A DNA stretch of 64,000 bases from Vanilla planifolia (Eukaryota; Streptophyta; Magnoliopsida; Asparagales; Orchidaceae), in contig JAIUJO010000090.1 in assembly GCA_023846275.1 (NCBI GenBank), positions 222,047-286,046 of the forward strand, read 5' to 3'. Below the pieces are notes generated by a model. The model was given only the letters and a program-made list of their open reading frames with translations. It did no database searches and had not been told where the DNA came from. The stretch's first letter is position 1. Each line of letters begins with the position of its first letter. A program made the position numbers and the translations under genes. Below, in pieces: positions 25,380 through 36,610 of this stretch.

Positions 25380-25770
25380 TGTATTTTTTAGTACCATGGT
25401 AAGTTACTAGCTTTGAATTAGCGTTATATAAGTGGACACCTAAATTTGAACCTAATACTCTAGTGATTATGTGTGCTCCAATCTAGATTCATTTTCTTAT
25501 TCTCTGATTATATTGAGACATAGAATCTATTCCATAGTGTCAAAGCAATAAAAGGCCCTTTTGTGATTGATGATTTAAAACTAACATGTAATGGTCACTC
25601 TTTGGTAAGGTTCCATTAAAATGGACTTTTCCAAACTATATAGAGTAGGAATATTGATTAATGGACCCTTGGGAATTGATCTTTTCAAAGGTTTGAGATT
25701 AAGGGATTATCCACTATTTGCTCATATGTGGAAAGCTGGGACATGCTTCTAGATCACACACACCTAGTGA
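25380..25770 (+). pseudogene. LINE N-terminal remnant: DUF4283-like segment and zinc knuckle
   Basis: Around 25425-25500 the frame reads KWTPKFEPN and then a hydrophobic run, matching the W-x-P-x-F-P end of the DUF4283 domain that opens plant LINE proteins. The same stretch is recognisable at 42500-42600 in another LINE copy. About 200 bp later, near 25706-25752, ICGKLGHASRSH gives the second Cys and the His of the CCHC knuckle that follows DUF4283. The frame is broken. This module usually binds nucleic acid in the element's ribonucleoprotein; here it is a fossil. Confidence 0.6.
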
Positions 25771-28190
25771 ATCAATACTCATGGCTACTATTGTTAATAA
25801 AAAGACCTTGAAATAAAGAACCTAAATGGGTGAAAATGGGGTGCCTATTTTGACACTTGTGGGTATAAAGGATTATGAGGAGATGAGACAAGGGCTTGGA
25901 CTTTGAATGGTAGTTTAACCAAGGAAAATGAGGCTAATTGATTCAATAGAGGGGAGAAGGATTGTAATAAGTAAGATAAAAGTAGGTAGTAGGTGAGAAA
26001 ACAAAACAAATATGTGGGTACAATGCAGATAATGCAAACGAGTAAGTTCTGTAATAGGAAAAAAAAGTACATTGGAGGCACATTCAAGCCCAAATGGGTA
26101 TGAAAGTAGTAAATTCAGAGATTCAACCTATTACTATTAAAAAGCATAGTCTGTCATCCAGCATAGGAGTTGAGGAAGGTCCTATTGGTTCTTAACATAG
26201 TTGTAGAATTTGGAGAAGCATGTAGAATTCTCATGCAAGTTTAGTCCATCCAATGAAGTGGTCGTACTTGGTGCCCAAGAAAAGGGCAAAATTACATTTG
26301 AGTGATTTTTTTAAGGTAAGAAAAACAAAATATTTACAAAAAGTTGGAGAACTCCTAAGTAAATTGGAAAACCAAAATATAAATAGTTGTGGCAAGATAA
26401 GACAATATAGGATTATATGGAGCATTGAGAAATTGTTTCACTTATCAAAGAAAATTAGAGGATGACAATATAGCTATGTTATAATTTGAGATCACTTATA
26501 AAGCATATTTTTGTTTTCTCATGGTTTTACTACTTATGAACGAAGGATATTATGATTGCATTCGATAGGGACTAAGAGGTTGCTTACACTATTACTTTTA
26601 CACTGGTTGTGTGAGAGCTACATGTCACAAATTTCTAGATGCATTAGATTGCATGCATTGGGACTATTGTTTGATTAAGGATTGGGCTAGTGTTGACAAT
26701 GGCAACAACTACAAGGAGGGGAAGCACGATGGCTTTTACACTAGTTATGGTTATTAATAACTTTACAAATTTCTCCATTGTTAATAGTAGAAGTAAGAGT
26801 TAGAAAGGAAATATAGTGGAAATGCAATTCTTGGGGCTATACTCAAAGGAGTTTGGTTTGAAAATCTATAATCTATTATGGATTTGAAGGTATGATCTCA
26901 ACATATTTGCTAAGGGCAAGTCGGCTAGCTTGTTTTCCTGCTATTATATAAACTACCATTACCATTTCTTGTATAGAAACAAATCTAACATGTCCTAGGA
27001 GCATAAAGAATTAGTCATTGTAAGAATTATCATGTAAAAATAGAGCTTTGTTTGTATCATTCTATTGCTATAGGTACTAGTTATGTGTTATGGTATTCTG
27101 ACTTTGAGAAACAACTCCATATAGTGGACCTACGTGAATTTTGTCAAAATGTTTATACAAGTGAGAGTTCCCACCTCAACTTGGAGTTTTGCATATCGAA
27201 GGATGATGAGTATGTTACAATGATTATTAGCATCAATGGGGTATAGAGTCTTTGCTTAGCCTAAAACAATTTGCTCTTAAAAAAATGTTGACACAACAAC
27301 CTTGCCTATTATGATATGACTTGTAAGGTATGGAAGGGGATTGGTTGAGTAGGAATTCATCAAAGTATGTTGAATCTATATCTGGGAAGATGTTTCTTTA
27401 CTTATTTACCTTTATAGGTAACATAGTTTCAGTGATGAGTGCTTTTGCTTTCTCAACATCACATGGTAGGAGACTCGAATCAAAAATGTATAGATCAACC
27501 ACTCTAGTTTACAATATTGGTGATTAGTAAATAAGTTTCTTAAAGATGTGGGAGGTTACAAATAAATTAGTATTCAAAAATAGTTAAGTAATGAGCACAC
27601 CTTGCCTCTTGATTGTAGAAACAATTTGATCTATTTGAAAAAGGTGACCTGTTGGCCATGGAGTAGTCTTGGTGTGAGAGGATGTGTTTAGATGCCGACT
27701 GAGCAAAATTTAGTCATGAATACCATATTGGACACTCTCATTTGTTCAACTTGAACTCACTATTATGCAAGGAAGGAGGTAAAGTACTTCTTAAATGTTA
27801 GAACATGCTTGGGTGCTAGAATTTAACTTCTATTTTAGGTGTGGATTTGGAATACATTGTAATAAGATATAATAATGGGTGTAATTATGAATATAAAGTA
27901 ATAGTTGATGCAAATAATCTATTCAAAAGTTGTTGCTGCTTTCTAAAAAAAATTGAAGATTGTGCACACCAACATGCCTGATAGGTGTAACCTTATTGTA
28001 ATGTGGGTTAGGAAGTGGCATTATTAAGCTAAGGCTATTGGTGGTTGGTACATCAGATGGTTTTCAATTTTTTATTTGACTATTAATGTGGTGTGATGGG
28101 TCATATGCTATGTATTTTGATAGAGGGTAGAGGGTGGTTTCACATAGTTAGCTAGGTTACTATCTTATTGACAATGAACTCTAGGAACTT
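25770..28190. other. Interval of decayed, mostly unassigned repeat sequence
   Basis: By position this should hold the linker and endonuclease of the LINE, but I cannot read the endonuclease motifs. Short open frames at 27052-27246 and 27330-27527 resemble nothing I know. The stretch 27845-28060 does have a partner at 47165-47370 (shared tgtaataagat and agtggcattattaag/agtagcattattagac words), so at least part of it is repeated. Confidence 0.45.
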
Positions 28191-28194
28191 CAGT

Positions 28195-29362
28195 TGGTAA
28201 AGCTTCTTGTATCAAAATTGTGTGATCAATTTTGTGAATTATCATATGATTTATCCTTAAATTTGATGATAGTAGCTTCATTCTAACTAATCATGCAACT
28301 AGATTTTTATCTACCTTATCTTTGAATCTTGTGACTCTTAATTATCTTATTTGACTCTTATCATTGAGATTAACTTTGACTTTATCATTGTTAAATCGAA
28401 TAATCCATATCTCATCCTACATGATCAAATGGGCTAGATCAAATCCATCTTGATCTGACCAATATAACTCATCTGCTTATTCACAGTTAAATCCAAAATT
28501 AATCACTTTCAATCAGATATAACAACCATTATCCATCTTGCCTAATGACTAATTATTACATCTTTGCATTAGCCATTTTGAAAAACTTATTTTAACATGT
28601 CCATAAACACTTTTTAAGCTATTTGGCTGCATCTTTTCAAATAGCTTATTAACTTTTTAATAATTACAATTAAAAGATTTTTTATAAATATCTAACAAAT
28701 ATAAATGCAATAATTAATGAACATGAATCAATCTCTAAGATCTAACTAAGTACTTCTAAATATTCTGTTAGTATAAATTCTACTAGTAGTAACTACGAGT
28801 TCTACTTAAATCATCAAATGTTTCCATTTAAGCCTTGCATGTCTAAACCATCAAAATCTCATTTCTCTTCTAAAATTTAAGCTGTTTTGCCTTGTTCCAT
28901 TAATCAACAAGCATAAATGATCCTACCTATTTAACAAATTTTTTTCGTCTTGCTGTATTTTTCTTTTCTCTTGGGTTGGGTGACCCAAAATTTTCGAAAT
29001 TCTGAGATTGAGCTCATAAAAGCCAAGGGTTATAGTTGAACCTACAAAAACTTGTAGGTTGAGGTAAACCTTAAGAAAAAATCTCGAGTTGTAGGGTTTT
29101 ATTGTTGTATTTTTCTTATCCTTGTTAGCGGTGGATGTAGATTCTAATTTGATTTGAACTCTCTAAAAATTTTTGTGTCTCATTCTAATTTTTATCTTCA
29201 TTTTTTTACCATATTAATGAAATCTTATATATATATATATAATGAAACTTTTCTATAAACATAAAGTTTTTTTGAGAAAAAATATGTTTAAAATAATAAA
29301 AATTATTTTAAACACTATAATTCATTCTCTTGTTGTAAGATTTGTTCATAGTTTTTACTTCA
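28195..29362 (+). repeat. Partial copia LTR (5'-truncated) inside LINE copy 1
   Basis: Matches the 3' 1.1 kb of the other LTRs: gatttatcc near 28245, the gactctta words near 28330, the (AT)n at 29225-29243 and the CA end at 29362. Directly after it comes tatag and then LINE sequence (cattaaagaaatgg), the same junction as at 53013. The left half of the LTR and the left LINE flank are missing in this copy. Confidence 0.82.
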
Positions 29363-31010
29363 TATAGCATTAAAGAAATGGAGTGTAACAAAACTTCATA
29401 ACATTCTCAGTATCCTAATCAACATGATTAGGAAATCGAGGAGCTTGAACTTAAATAACCTATGAACAACTTAACTAAGTCAAAACATTATCATTTAACA
29501 TAATGTATTGCTTCCTATCACACAACCTTAGCTTTAGAAGAAGCATGGTGGTGTTAATGTGCTAAGCTTAATTAGGCCCCACTTAGCGACCAAAACATTC
29601 ATTTTTTTCTAGGTGGCATCTACCACTTCCTCCAAGAGAAACTATAACCACAAACATAAAAATTATATCAGGGAACTAATGGCCTCACCAACTTAGAATA
29701 AAGAAATTTTATCTAGTATTTCAATTAGAGGGGATGTAGCTAAGAGTATGAGCCTCCTCTATCATTCCAACCTTATAGAACTATTAATAATGAACATGTG
29801 GCTACACCTGTATCTCCAACTAGTTATGATGGGATCATATTTATGGTAACATGTATCAAAAGAAATAAATACCTTGGGATGGATGTCTTCTCATTTGAGT
29901 TTGAGCATGGTTATCAAAAGATCACAATAATGGGAATTATTATAGCAGTAAAATAATTCTTTAAAGATACGTTTATTGTAAAAAGATGGAAAAACACATT
30001 GATCATACTTATCTCTAAGGCACAAAGGGCATCCACACTTGATCAATTTGCTGTAAAATGGTGTCCAAAATTTTGGTGGGTTGACCAAAGGTGGGGCATC
30101 CTAAGATCACTACTTAAGAGAAAGTTGTTTTTGTGCTAAGACATGGTATATCTAATAATATTCTTTTGGAATAGGAAATAACTACCATTTGCACCAATCT
30201 ACATCCGAAGATGGCTTGATTGAGCTAAAATTAAATGTGAATAAGGCTTATGACAAGATAAATTAGAAATTTGTGAGTGATATGATTAAGCATTTATGGT
30301 TCCTTAGTCTTTAATGTGATTGTATTAATGTCTATTTCATTGCAGAAAGATTTTGGATTATGTTTAATGATATCCATCTACCATGGATCAAAGCTACTTA
30401 GGGTCATAAATAAAGATGTCCTCTCTCATTATACCGCTTTACTATTTTGTTACAGTACCTCCCATGGATTATTTAGGGTTAGCTTGATCATGCTATGTCT
30501 ATTTGGTTTAAGATTGACCATTCTTCCCATTTGATTACCTAGCTCTTATATTTTTATGAAATCATGATTTAAATTCCTATAACTTGTGCTACAATGAAGA
30601 AATTATGGAGCAGTATGGGCATCACTTATATAAGATGACAAATTTAAGCAAATCAAGAGTGTTATTTAGCAAGGTGATGCACTACTTGTTTATGAAGATT
30701 ATTGTAGAAAAACTACACATACATCACGCCACTCAATTGAAATATCTAAGAATAGCAACTATATAACCAATCTTTAGGAAAAAAGGCTTTAATTTCATTT
30801 TTAATCATGTTGAAAACTATGTCATGAGGGTTATAAGGCCACTATGCTAGGCCATAATGTCATGATTAACTCAAAGTTTGCTACTATTCCTTCTTATTAC
30901 TTAGCTCACACATTAATTTCTAGCTACAATATTGTAGAGTATAAAAAATTATTCATTATCACTTGTGTTGTAGTTCAAGTGAAAGGCATAAAATGTTATG
31001 CGTATTAGGA
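29363..31010 (+). pseudogene. LINE reverse transcriptase remnant, copy 1
   Basis: Plant L1-like RT. KRNKYLGMDVFSFEF near 29850-29900 is the K-x-PGxDG-x-x-x-x-F block; KRWKNTLIILISK at about 29982-30020 matches the W-x-x-T-x-I-x-LIPK block. KLNVNKAYDKIN near 30233-30268 matches KLDMSKAYDRV. FWIMFNDI and PWIKAT follow near 30350-30400 (family: F-x-x-x-NG, RGLRQGDPLSP). The YADD catalytic box is not readable near 30530. ATQLKYLRIATI near 30730-30765 is the palm/thumb junction block (LKYLG-x-x). Frames change repeatedly. It is preceded by a copia LTR instead of the endonuclease. Confidence 0.8.
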
Positions 31011-31690
31011 AATTGTAACTCTATATGAGGATTATGGAGGACTTAGTGTTCACAGTTTGTCGACCTGGTAGTGATTGTTGATTGTAAAAAGTAATAGGTG
31101 AGTTATTTCTCTAGAAGATTATTTGTGGGTTTACTCCGCCATGTACAAATACTTAATGACAAATAATAATTTTTAGTTTACTCATAGATCATCTCATACT
31201 TACAAGTAAGTTACTCAAATTGAAATGCTCTACACAATAAACAATGTGGTTTGGTAGAATATTGTGGTTAATTTTTTTCCTTTTTGTTGGATAATTATCT
31301 TTGCATCCTTCTTATTATTACTTGACCAACTAATCTTAACAAAGTTATGGAGAATCCAAAATTTGTAGCAAAGCTAATTAAGGGGTATGGTGTTTGGGAT
31401 CACAAATAGCTTCAGAAATTATTCCTGGCTAATTTGCTATTTTAGATTCTTTATTGTTCTTTGGCTAAATTTGTGGGAATAATTATAGCGATGTTAGTTT
31501 CTTTTTTGAGCTCCTTAACTAGATATCTACGAATGCATGAGTGCATACAAGTTCTAAAATAGACAACTATACTACTTTATCATTAGTCCTTTTTAGTGCT
31601 GTAAGAATTTATAGGCACATATGGAAAAGGTATTCATTTAAATTACACTACAAAGGAATACTCACATTATAGCTAATACTTGGTATAACT
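31010..31690 (+). pseudogene. LINE region between RT and RNase H, copy 1 (zf-RVT deleted)
   Basis: Aligns with 54170-55190 of copy 2 but lacks about 330 bp: copy 1 passes from ctttggctaaattt (near 31460) straight to gggaataattatagcgatg (near 31475), while copy 2 holds the zf-RVT domain between the equivalent words (about 54625-54955). Confidence 0.65.
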
Positions 31691-32240
31691 CTGCAATCAT
31701 ATTAAGAAAGAGTTGTGGAGTCCTCAATGGGCCATTTATTACCACTTATTGGAGTCTTCCTCCAATATGTTGGATTAAATTCAATTGCAACATAGCTGTG
31801 CAAGATGACTAAAATGCTAAAATTTGTGTTATTACATGGGATGAGATAAGTAAACCTGTTACTATCATAGAAGAAACTTTTTTCTTGTCGGCTACTATCA
31901 AGCAAATTATTGCTATCTTTGAAGCAATGGAATTGAGAATTTTAATTCCTAATGTCAAGGTAGTGGTGTTTGAATTAGATTCAATTATAGTTATTATTAT
32001 AATTAATTAGTGAGGTTTGTTTAAAACAAACAATACTACCTACCATAGTGCCATTGCATATGTCCAGGATATAAAGCTTTTCAAACTATCTCACCTAAAG
32101 TGCTAAGGAAATAATGCAATAGACTAGATTGCTCATCACACTCTTTTGTGTGATTTTGTTTGAGACTTAGGAATAGTCCTTCCTAAATCTCTTCAACTTT
32201 GCGTTTTTAATGATTTTATGTATGGACCTCCATAAGGGGA
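31690..32240 (+). pseudogene. LINE RNase H-like remnant, copy 1
   Basis: Reads WIKFNCNIAVQDD near 31782-31820, AIFEAMELRILIPN near 31912-31953, then VVVFELDS, the order of the plant RVT_3-type RNase H. The first catalytic Asp position (FNCD) is Asn. After about 32120 a last block (AHHTLLCDFV, DLGIVLPKSLQL) matches the end of the domain in copies 0 and 2. In-frame stops are present. A 67-codon minus-strand frame here is a shadow. Confidence 0.78.
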
Positions 32241-32439
32241 GTATGATTTAGGCTTTGATCATTACTTGAAGGTACCCAAAGAATTTAATTTTTCATGAGG
32301 TGATGATAAAATCCAAATAGTAACTATATCTTATCCCTGGTTAGCATCATTTACGATTAACACAAGGATGAGATTTGATTATCTCTAGGCCAAAACAATT
32401 TATTCTTGATTAATAAAAACATCCTTGGCAAATACTTTC

Positions 32440-34040
32440 ATTGTGGTTTATCTTTCATATATTTAAAAATTTCACCTCTAACCTCAAAATGTGAATGCTC
32501 ATAACATTCACTCAAAGTCATTATTGTGATCATAATGGCTAACATAATAAAGCAAACTCCTATATTGTTATCTCAAACTAATGTATCTAGAGTATGGGCT
32601 TGCATTGAGCTCGAATTTCTTCAATGTAATAATGCTAAAGGAGTGTCTTAGCCAGCTAAGGTTAGTCCACATCATTAACAAAACAATTAGGGCAGGTGGT
32701 GCACCCATAAGGCAGGTCAACTAGCAGAAAGCAAGGTCCATTTATGACCATTTTAGCTACAATAAGTTAAAAATATATTATTTAAGCTAGATATACCATG
32801 TATAATAGAACTAAACTTTCCTTGTAGTAGATCCTCATTAAGGAAATTAGGATGTACTCATTCCAATTATCAGACTTTTGGAGCTCAATATTACTTTTTA
32901 TTATTAGTCTCCTTCTATCAAGATTTGGTAATTTGTGTCCTTGCTACCTTAGATGTGGTAGTTATCTCTTAGGTACCTCTTTAAAATCAAATTTGAATTC
33001 TCTATCACACTTTGCCACCATGATAGGCCCATATCCATACAATGGAAGTTGATATGGAAGAAATGTGAATGATGAATCATCTGTACGGAGGTCATGTGAT
33101 CCTTAAAGTTATCAAGAAATGTTAGTGAGCTGGGTGAAAGCCGTCTTTGACCTTTATATGATAAATGCATCCCTTCAAAAAGTTGGGGTTTGGTGCATGT
33201 ATTTGCACTATAAATGAAATTATTATCTGAGCAGCAAGTACCATCAAGCAAACAATAATTATTTTAATAAGCCATTCATGGTTTCATAGTCTAAAATATT
33301 TCAAACTTACACATGCATGGCTTAATCTTTGTGAAAAAATATATGCCCCCATTGGCATGATCAACTAGCTAGCAATACAAACAAGTACTAGGTAGCACCC
33401 CATATGAGTATTGACATGTTCATCATGTCTAGTGATACTCAAACAATGGGAGAGCAAATTATCCCAAGTTGGGATATCATACCTTCAATTTTAAAAAGTT
33501 GTTATTTGACGAAACCATTCATGGACAACAACCCTACTTTCCGGAGAATGAAGACCAAAATGAGTGATTTCTAAGACCATGCCAACACGAATATAAGGAA
33601 CACATGAACTTCCTCTTTAAGAATGCGCAATTACATAACAAAGCCCTACACATAATGACAAACTACACAAAGAGGTAGCAAAGCCATAAGAAGTACCACC
33701 ACGAAAAGAAGCACAAAGGGTCTAATTAAGCATGAAGCTTTTTGCTAGCACACACATGGCATAAGAATCAGCATGCCTTAGAAAAATGGCACATACATAT
33801 AACTGATCTAAAACAACATGCACTAATAAAAAAGACATTAAAATTGTTGAAAAGTATTGCTTTTCCTAAATTGAAGATGTACAACATGACTTATGTAACT
33901 ACGAAAGGTTTTGTTTAAGTCCAACAAAATGAAAGCAAACAAACTGCATGCTTAAAACTTTGCCAACCTCCAAGAAGCGTCATGTCAATCACTTAAAAAA
34001 ACTTGTAATTCTAAAACTAACAAGTAACACTTATTGCGCC
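32440..34040 (+). repeat. Non-coding LINE-associated tail A, copy 1
   Basis: Matches 55930-57690 along its length and 47450-48680 in part (for example aagatttggtaattt at 32920 with gagattaggtaattt near 47520; ccaccatgataggcccatatcc with ccaccatggtaagcccatatcc). No reading frame is shared between the three copies. It directly follows the LINE RNase H in copies 1 and 2. Its origin is unknown to me. Confidence 0.72.
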
Positions 34041-35260
34041 CCCTATGCCACATGCATAGGAACACAACTTATAGGGGAGGCTTGACAGCATGCACCACAT
34101 CTTGCTCAACAAACACATGGTTGATTACATTTTGCATGACAAAAGTTTCACTATGGCATGGTCAAACACAACGTGAAATAATGAGCAGAGTGGTAAGAAA
34201 TGTTTGATAATTCCACATTACACTAAGTTAAGTACCAAATAGAGTGACACCTTATTTATACATTAATAGTACCAAGTGATGGAAATAGTTAAAAAGAGTT
34301 ATGCATTTCAGGAACAAAATGATGTGTGTGAAGAAATCCTCTGCACTAGCCAAAAGGGCATGACCACGTGTCACACCATGAAGAATATGGTCATAGATGG
34401 GAAGGAGATCATAGAGCATGCATGCTAGCACAAAGCTTCACTACAACATGGGCAAAATTACACATCATAATGCCCATTGTAGAGGGTAAAGTGTGGAACC
34501 TAAAACAAGAACAATGATATGTCTTCCAATAGCGCATCATGTCATCCATGTAATAAACACCCAAAGTGCTAACAATTCCAAAAAAAGTTACACTTTGCGA
34601 GCCCCACTGGTCATAGTCATAGTTGTCACAAGGCACGAGCAGACTGGCTTCCTTTTACGTTAATAATGTTGTCATGTACCAAGTCCTTTGCCTCACATGT
34701 AGTAGTGGTAGAGCATCATTAGAGTGGAATCCTAACATGCACAAATTCTAGCACATATTCGACCATCCAACTCTCACTTCATCATGGGCCACATATTGCT
34801 ACACATTGTTCCTTGTTGATTGCATATTGCAAAACTTATACCAGGAGGGTAAGTCCCAAATATGGAATCATGTTATCCTTATGTCAATAGCTTGCAATGT
34901 AAAGTCTCTAAAATAAAGTTACACCTCATTAGACCAACAAACCATGTGCAAAGGATATAGAAAGGTAGACATGGACTGGCTACCACACATGAGAGTAGTG
35001 TTACAATGTGCCAAATGCTTTATCATTGACATGGCTGCTTTAACTTATGGGTTGGGCCATAGCCATGCATGCACAAACCCTAGTGCATATTATGTCATCT
35101 AACTTATACTTCACTAAGGGCCACTTTGTCCTACACATTGCCCCTTGTAGATTGTAATTTGAAAACACTTCCATCATGAAAGAACATAATTCACCCAAAA
35201 GAGTGACTCCATAACCATACACAAGGAATGACAACTGATGAATAAGTTACAAAAAGTGGA
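34040..35260 (+). repeat. About 330-bp tandem repeat, copy 1 (about 3.5-4 units)
   Basis: A block centred on an attgccccttgtagattgcat-like word recurs near 34127, 34473, 34802 and 35136 (spacing 346, 329, 334). Each unit also carries a gcatcaccttatcc-like word, a gtgctaaaaat-like word, a gttacacttt word and a gcatgcacaaaccctagtgcatatt-like word. The unit is diverged between copies. The same repeat is found at 48680-50630 and 57690-58900. Confidence 0.85.
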
Positions 35261-35532
35261 AGTTGTGGCCTGAATATAGAATTGCAATAGGTATCTCCTG
35301 AATAATGTACGCGACCAAGAGAACCAAATTTTTGAATCGGTTGTGACATCTTTGGGTTATGGGGATCCATTTATGGTGACATAAGGTTCGGTGTTAGTTG
35401 ATCATCACAATTTGTAGAATGTCCAAAGTGTTAGAATTCCCATATTACACCAACTACCATCCATGATGGACAATGTGAGGCTTTTCAACGTTGCACTTAG
35501 GCAAGCCTCCAAGGGGCATGATGTGAATCTTG

Positions 35533-35602
35533 TAGTATTATATAAAGTATCATATAAAGTATCATATAAAGTGCCACATGAAGAACTACATGAAGTATCA
35601 CA
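35533..35602. repeat. 12-bp minisatellite
   Basis: tataaagtatca is repeated head to tail at 35541-35564 and continues as tataaagtgcca at 35565-35576, followed by looser gaagtatca copies. The matching site in copy 2 (about 59180-59235) has only degenerate forms. Confidence 0.85.
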
Positions 35603-36610
35603 ATAATTAGAGCAAGTAGAGTAAGCGATCATGTTGTGTAATTGAGTAAGCAAGTGAGCAAGTCTATAAGTAAGCAAAGGTGTTTTGAAACATTTCTGAT
35701 GTCAATCTCTTCGAGGGCATCAATCTACTACAATAAAGAGTAGGATCTTAGTAGATCAAGATAGTAAGGTTACGTCAGTAGTTATAATGTCTAGTCACAA
35801 ATTTAATTCATCTATGAAAGATTCTACTCACTATTCATGCTTAACTATCATTTTTATAGTGCTTATGTCATATAGCTTTCCACGACACAAGTTAAGCCTG
35901 TGGTTCTATACCCCAAGGCTGGAAAACCCCGACTATTGGCCAACGCATTAACAATTGGCCGAAGCATCACATTAGAATGAGACACAAAAAGATAGCTTCA
36001 TGCCTTAGCTTTAAATTCAAGTGTAATAAATAATTGGGTGAATCAATGGTTCCTCCAACACTAGGTTGACTTATTATCATGACACATTCATTAATAGGGT
36101 AAAGCTAACATCTTACACAATGGTCAATATTTAGAACATGATGACTATTAGTGCATGAATAATTCAACACTTGATAAATCTTCTTCATAATGATAGGAAG
36201 AGCTAACATCGATGTATCAAAAAGCAACTTTGGTATGAATATTACGCTACCACAAACTAGTTATCCTTATGATAACTTTTCTAACACATTTAGCAACAAA
36301 TTTGAATGCTTAATGGATTGATTGGCCTTTCTTTCATTGTTTGCATTCGTAGTAGTAATTGGAATCACATGAGCTTTTACCCTTTGTTTCAAATGAGATT
36401 TCTATTCTCAATGAGCTCATCTTAGGACAACTTTCTTATCTTTCAATAAATGTCCCACCCCAATCAATCTCTTACCTGACAATGTCCTCTTGTAGGAACG
36501 ACCCACCCCAATCAATTTAGTCAACATGCTATCTCTCACATATGCTACACATCTTAAGTCATTTCATAAAGTTGGACTATAATCAAGCTTAATAGTGTCT
36601 TCCTTTTTAA
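35602..36610 (+). repeat. Duplicated non-coding segment between the 330-bp repeats and block X, copy 1
   Basis: Matches about 59240-60340 (for example cccgactattggccaac near 35928 with cccctactattggccaat near 59581; ggttcctccaacac with ggttcctctaatat). It includes a 15-bp direct repeat cccaccccaatcaat at 36454-36468 and 36502-36516. No gene is visible. Confidence 0.65.

Noticed and set aside
27052..27527. Two short + strand open frames that could be host exons
   Set aside because: No recognisable domain or convincing splice-site arrangement, and they lie between LINE fragments; not enough to call a gene.
34409..35677. Several 64-90-codon minus-strand open frames
   Set aside because: They fall in the 330-bp tandem repeat or the 12-bp minisatellite and reflect their periodicity (for example LYDTLYDTLYNT from the 12-bp unit).
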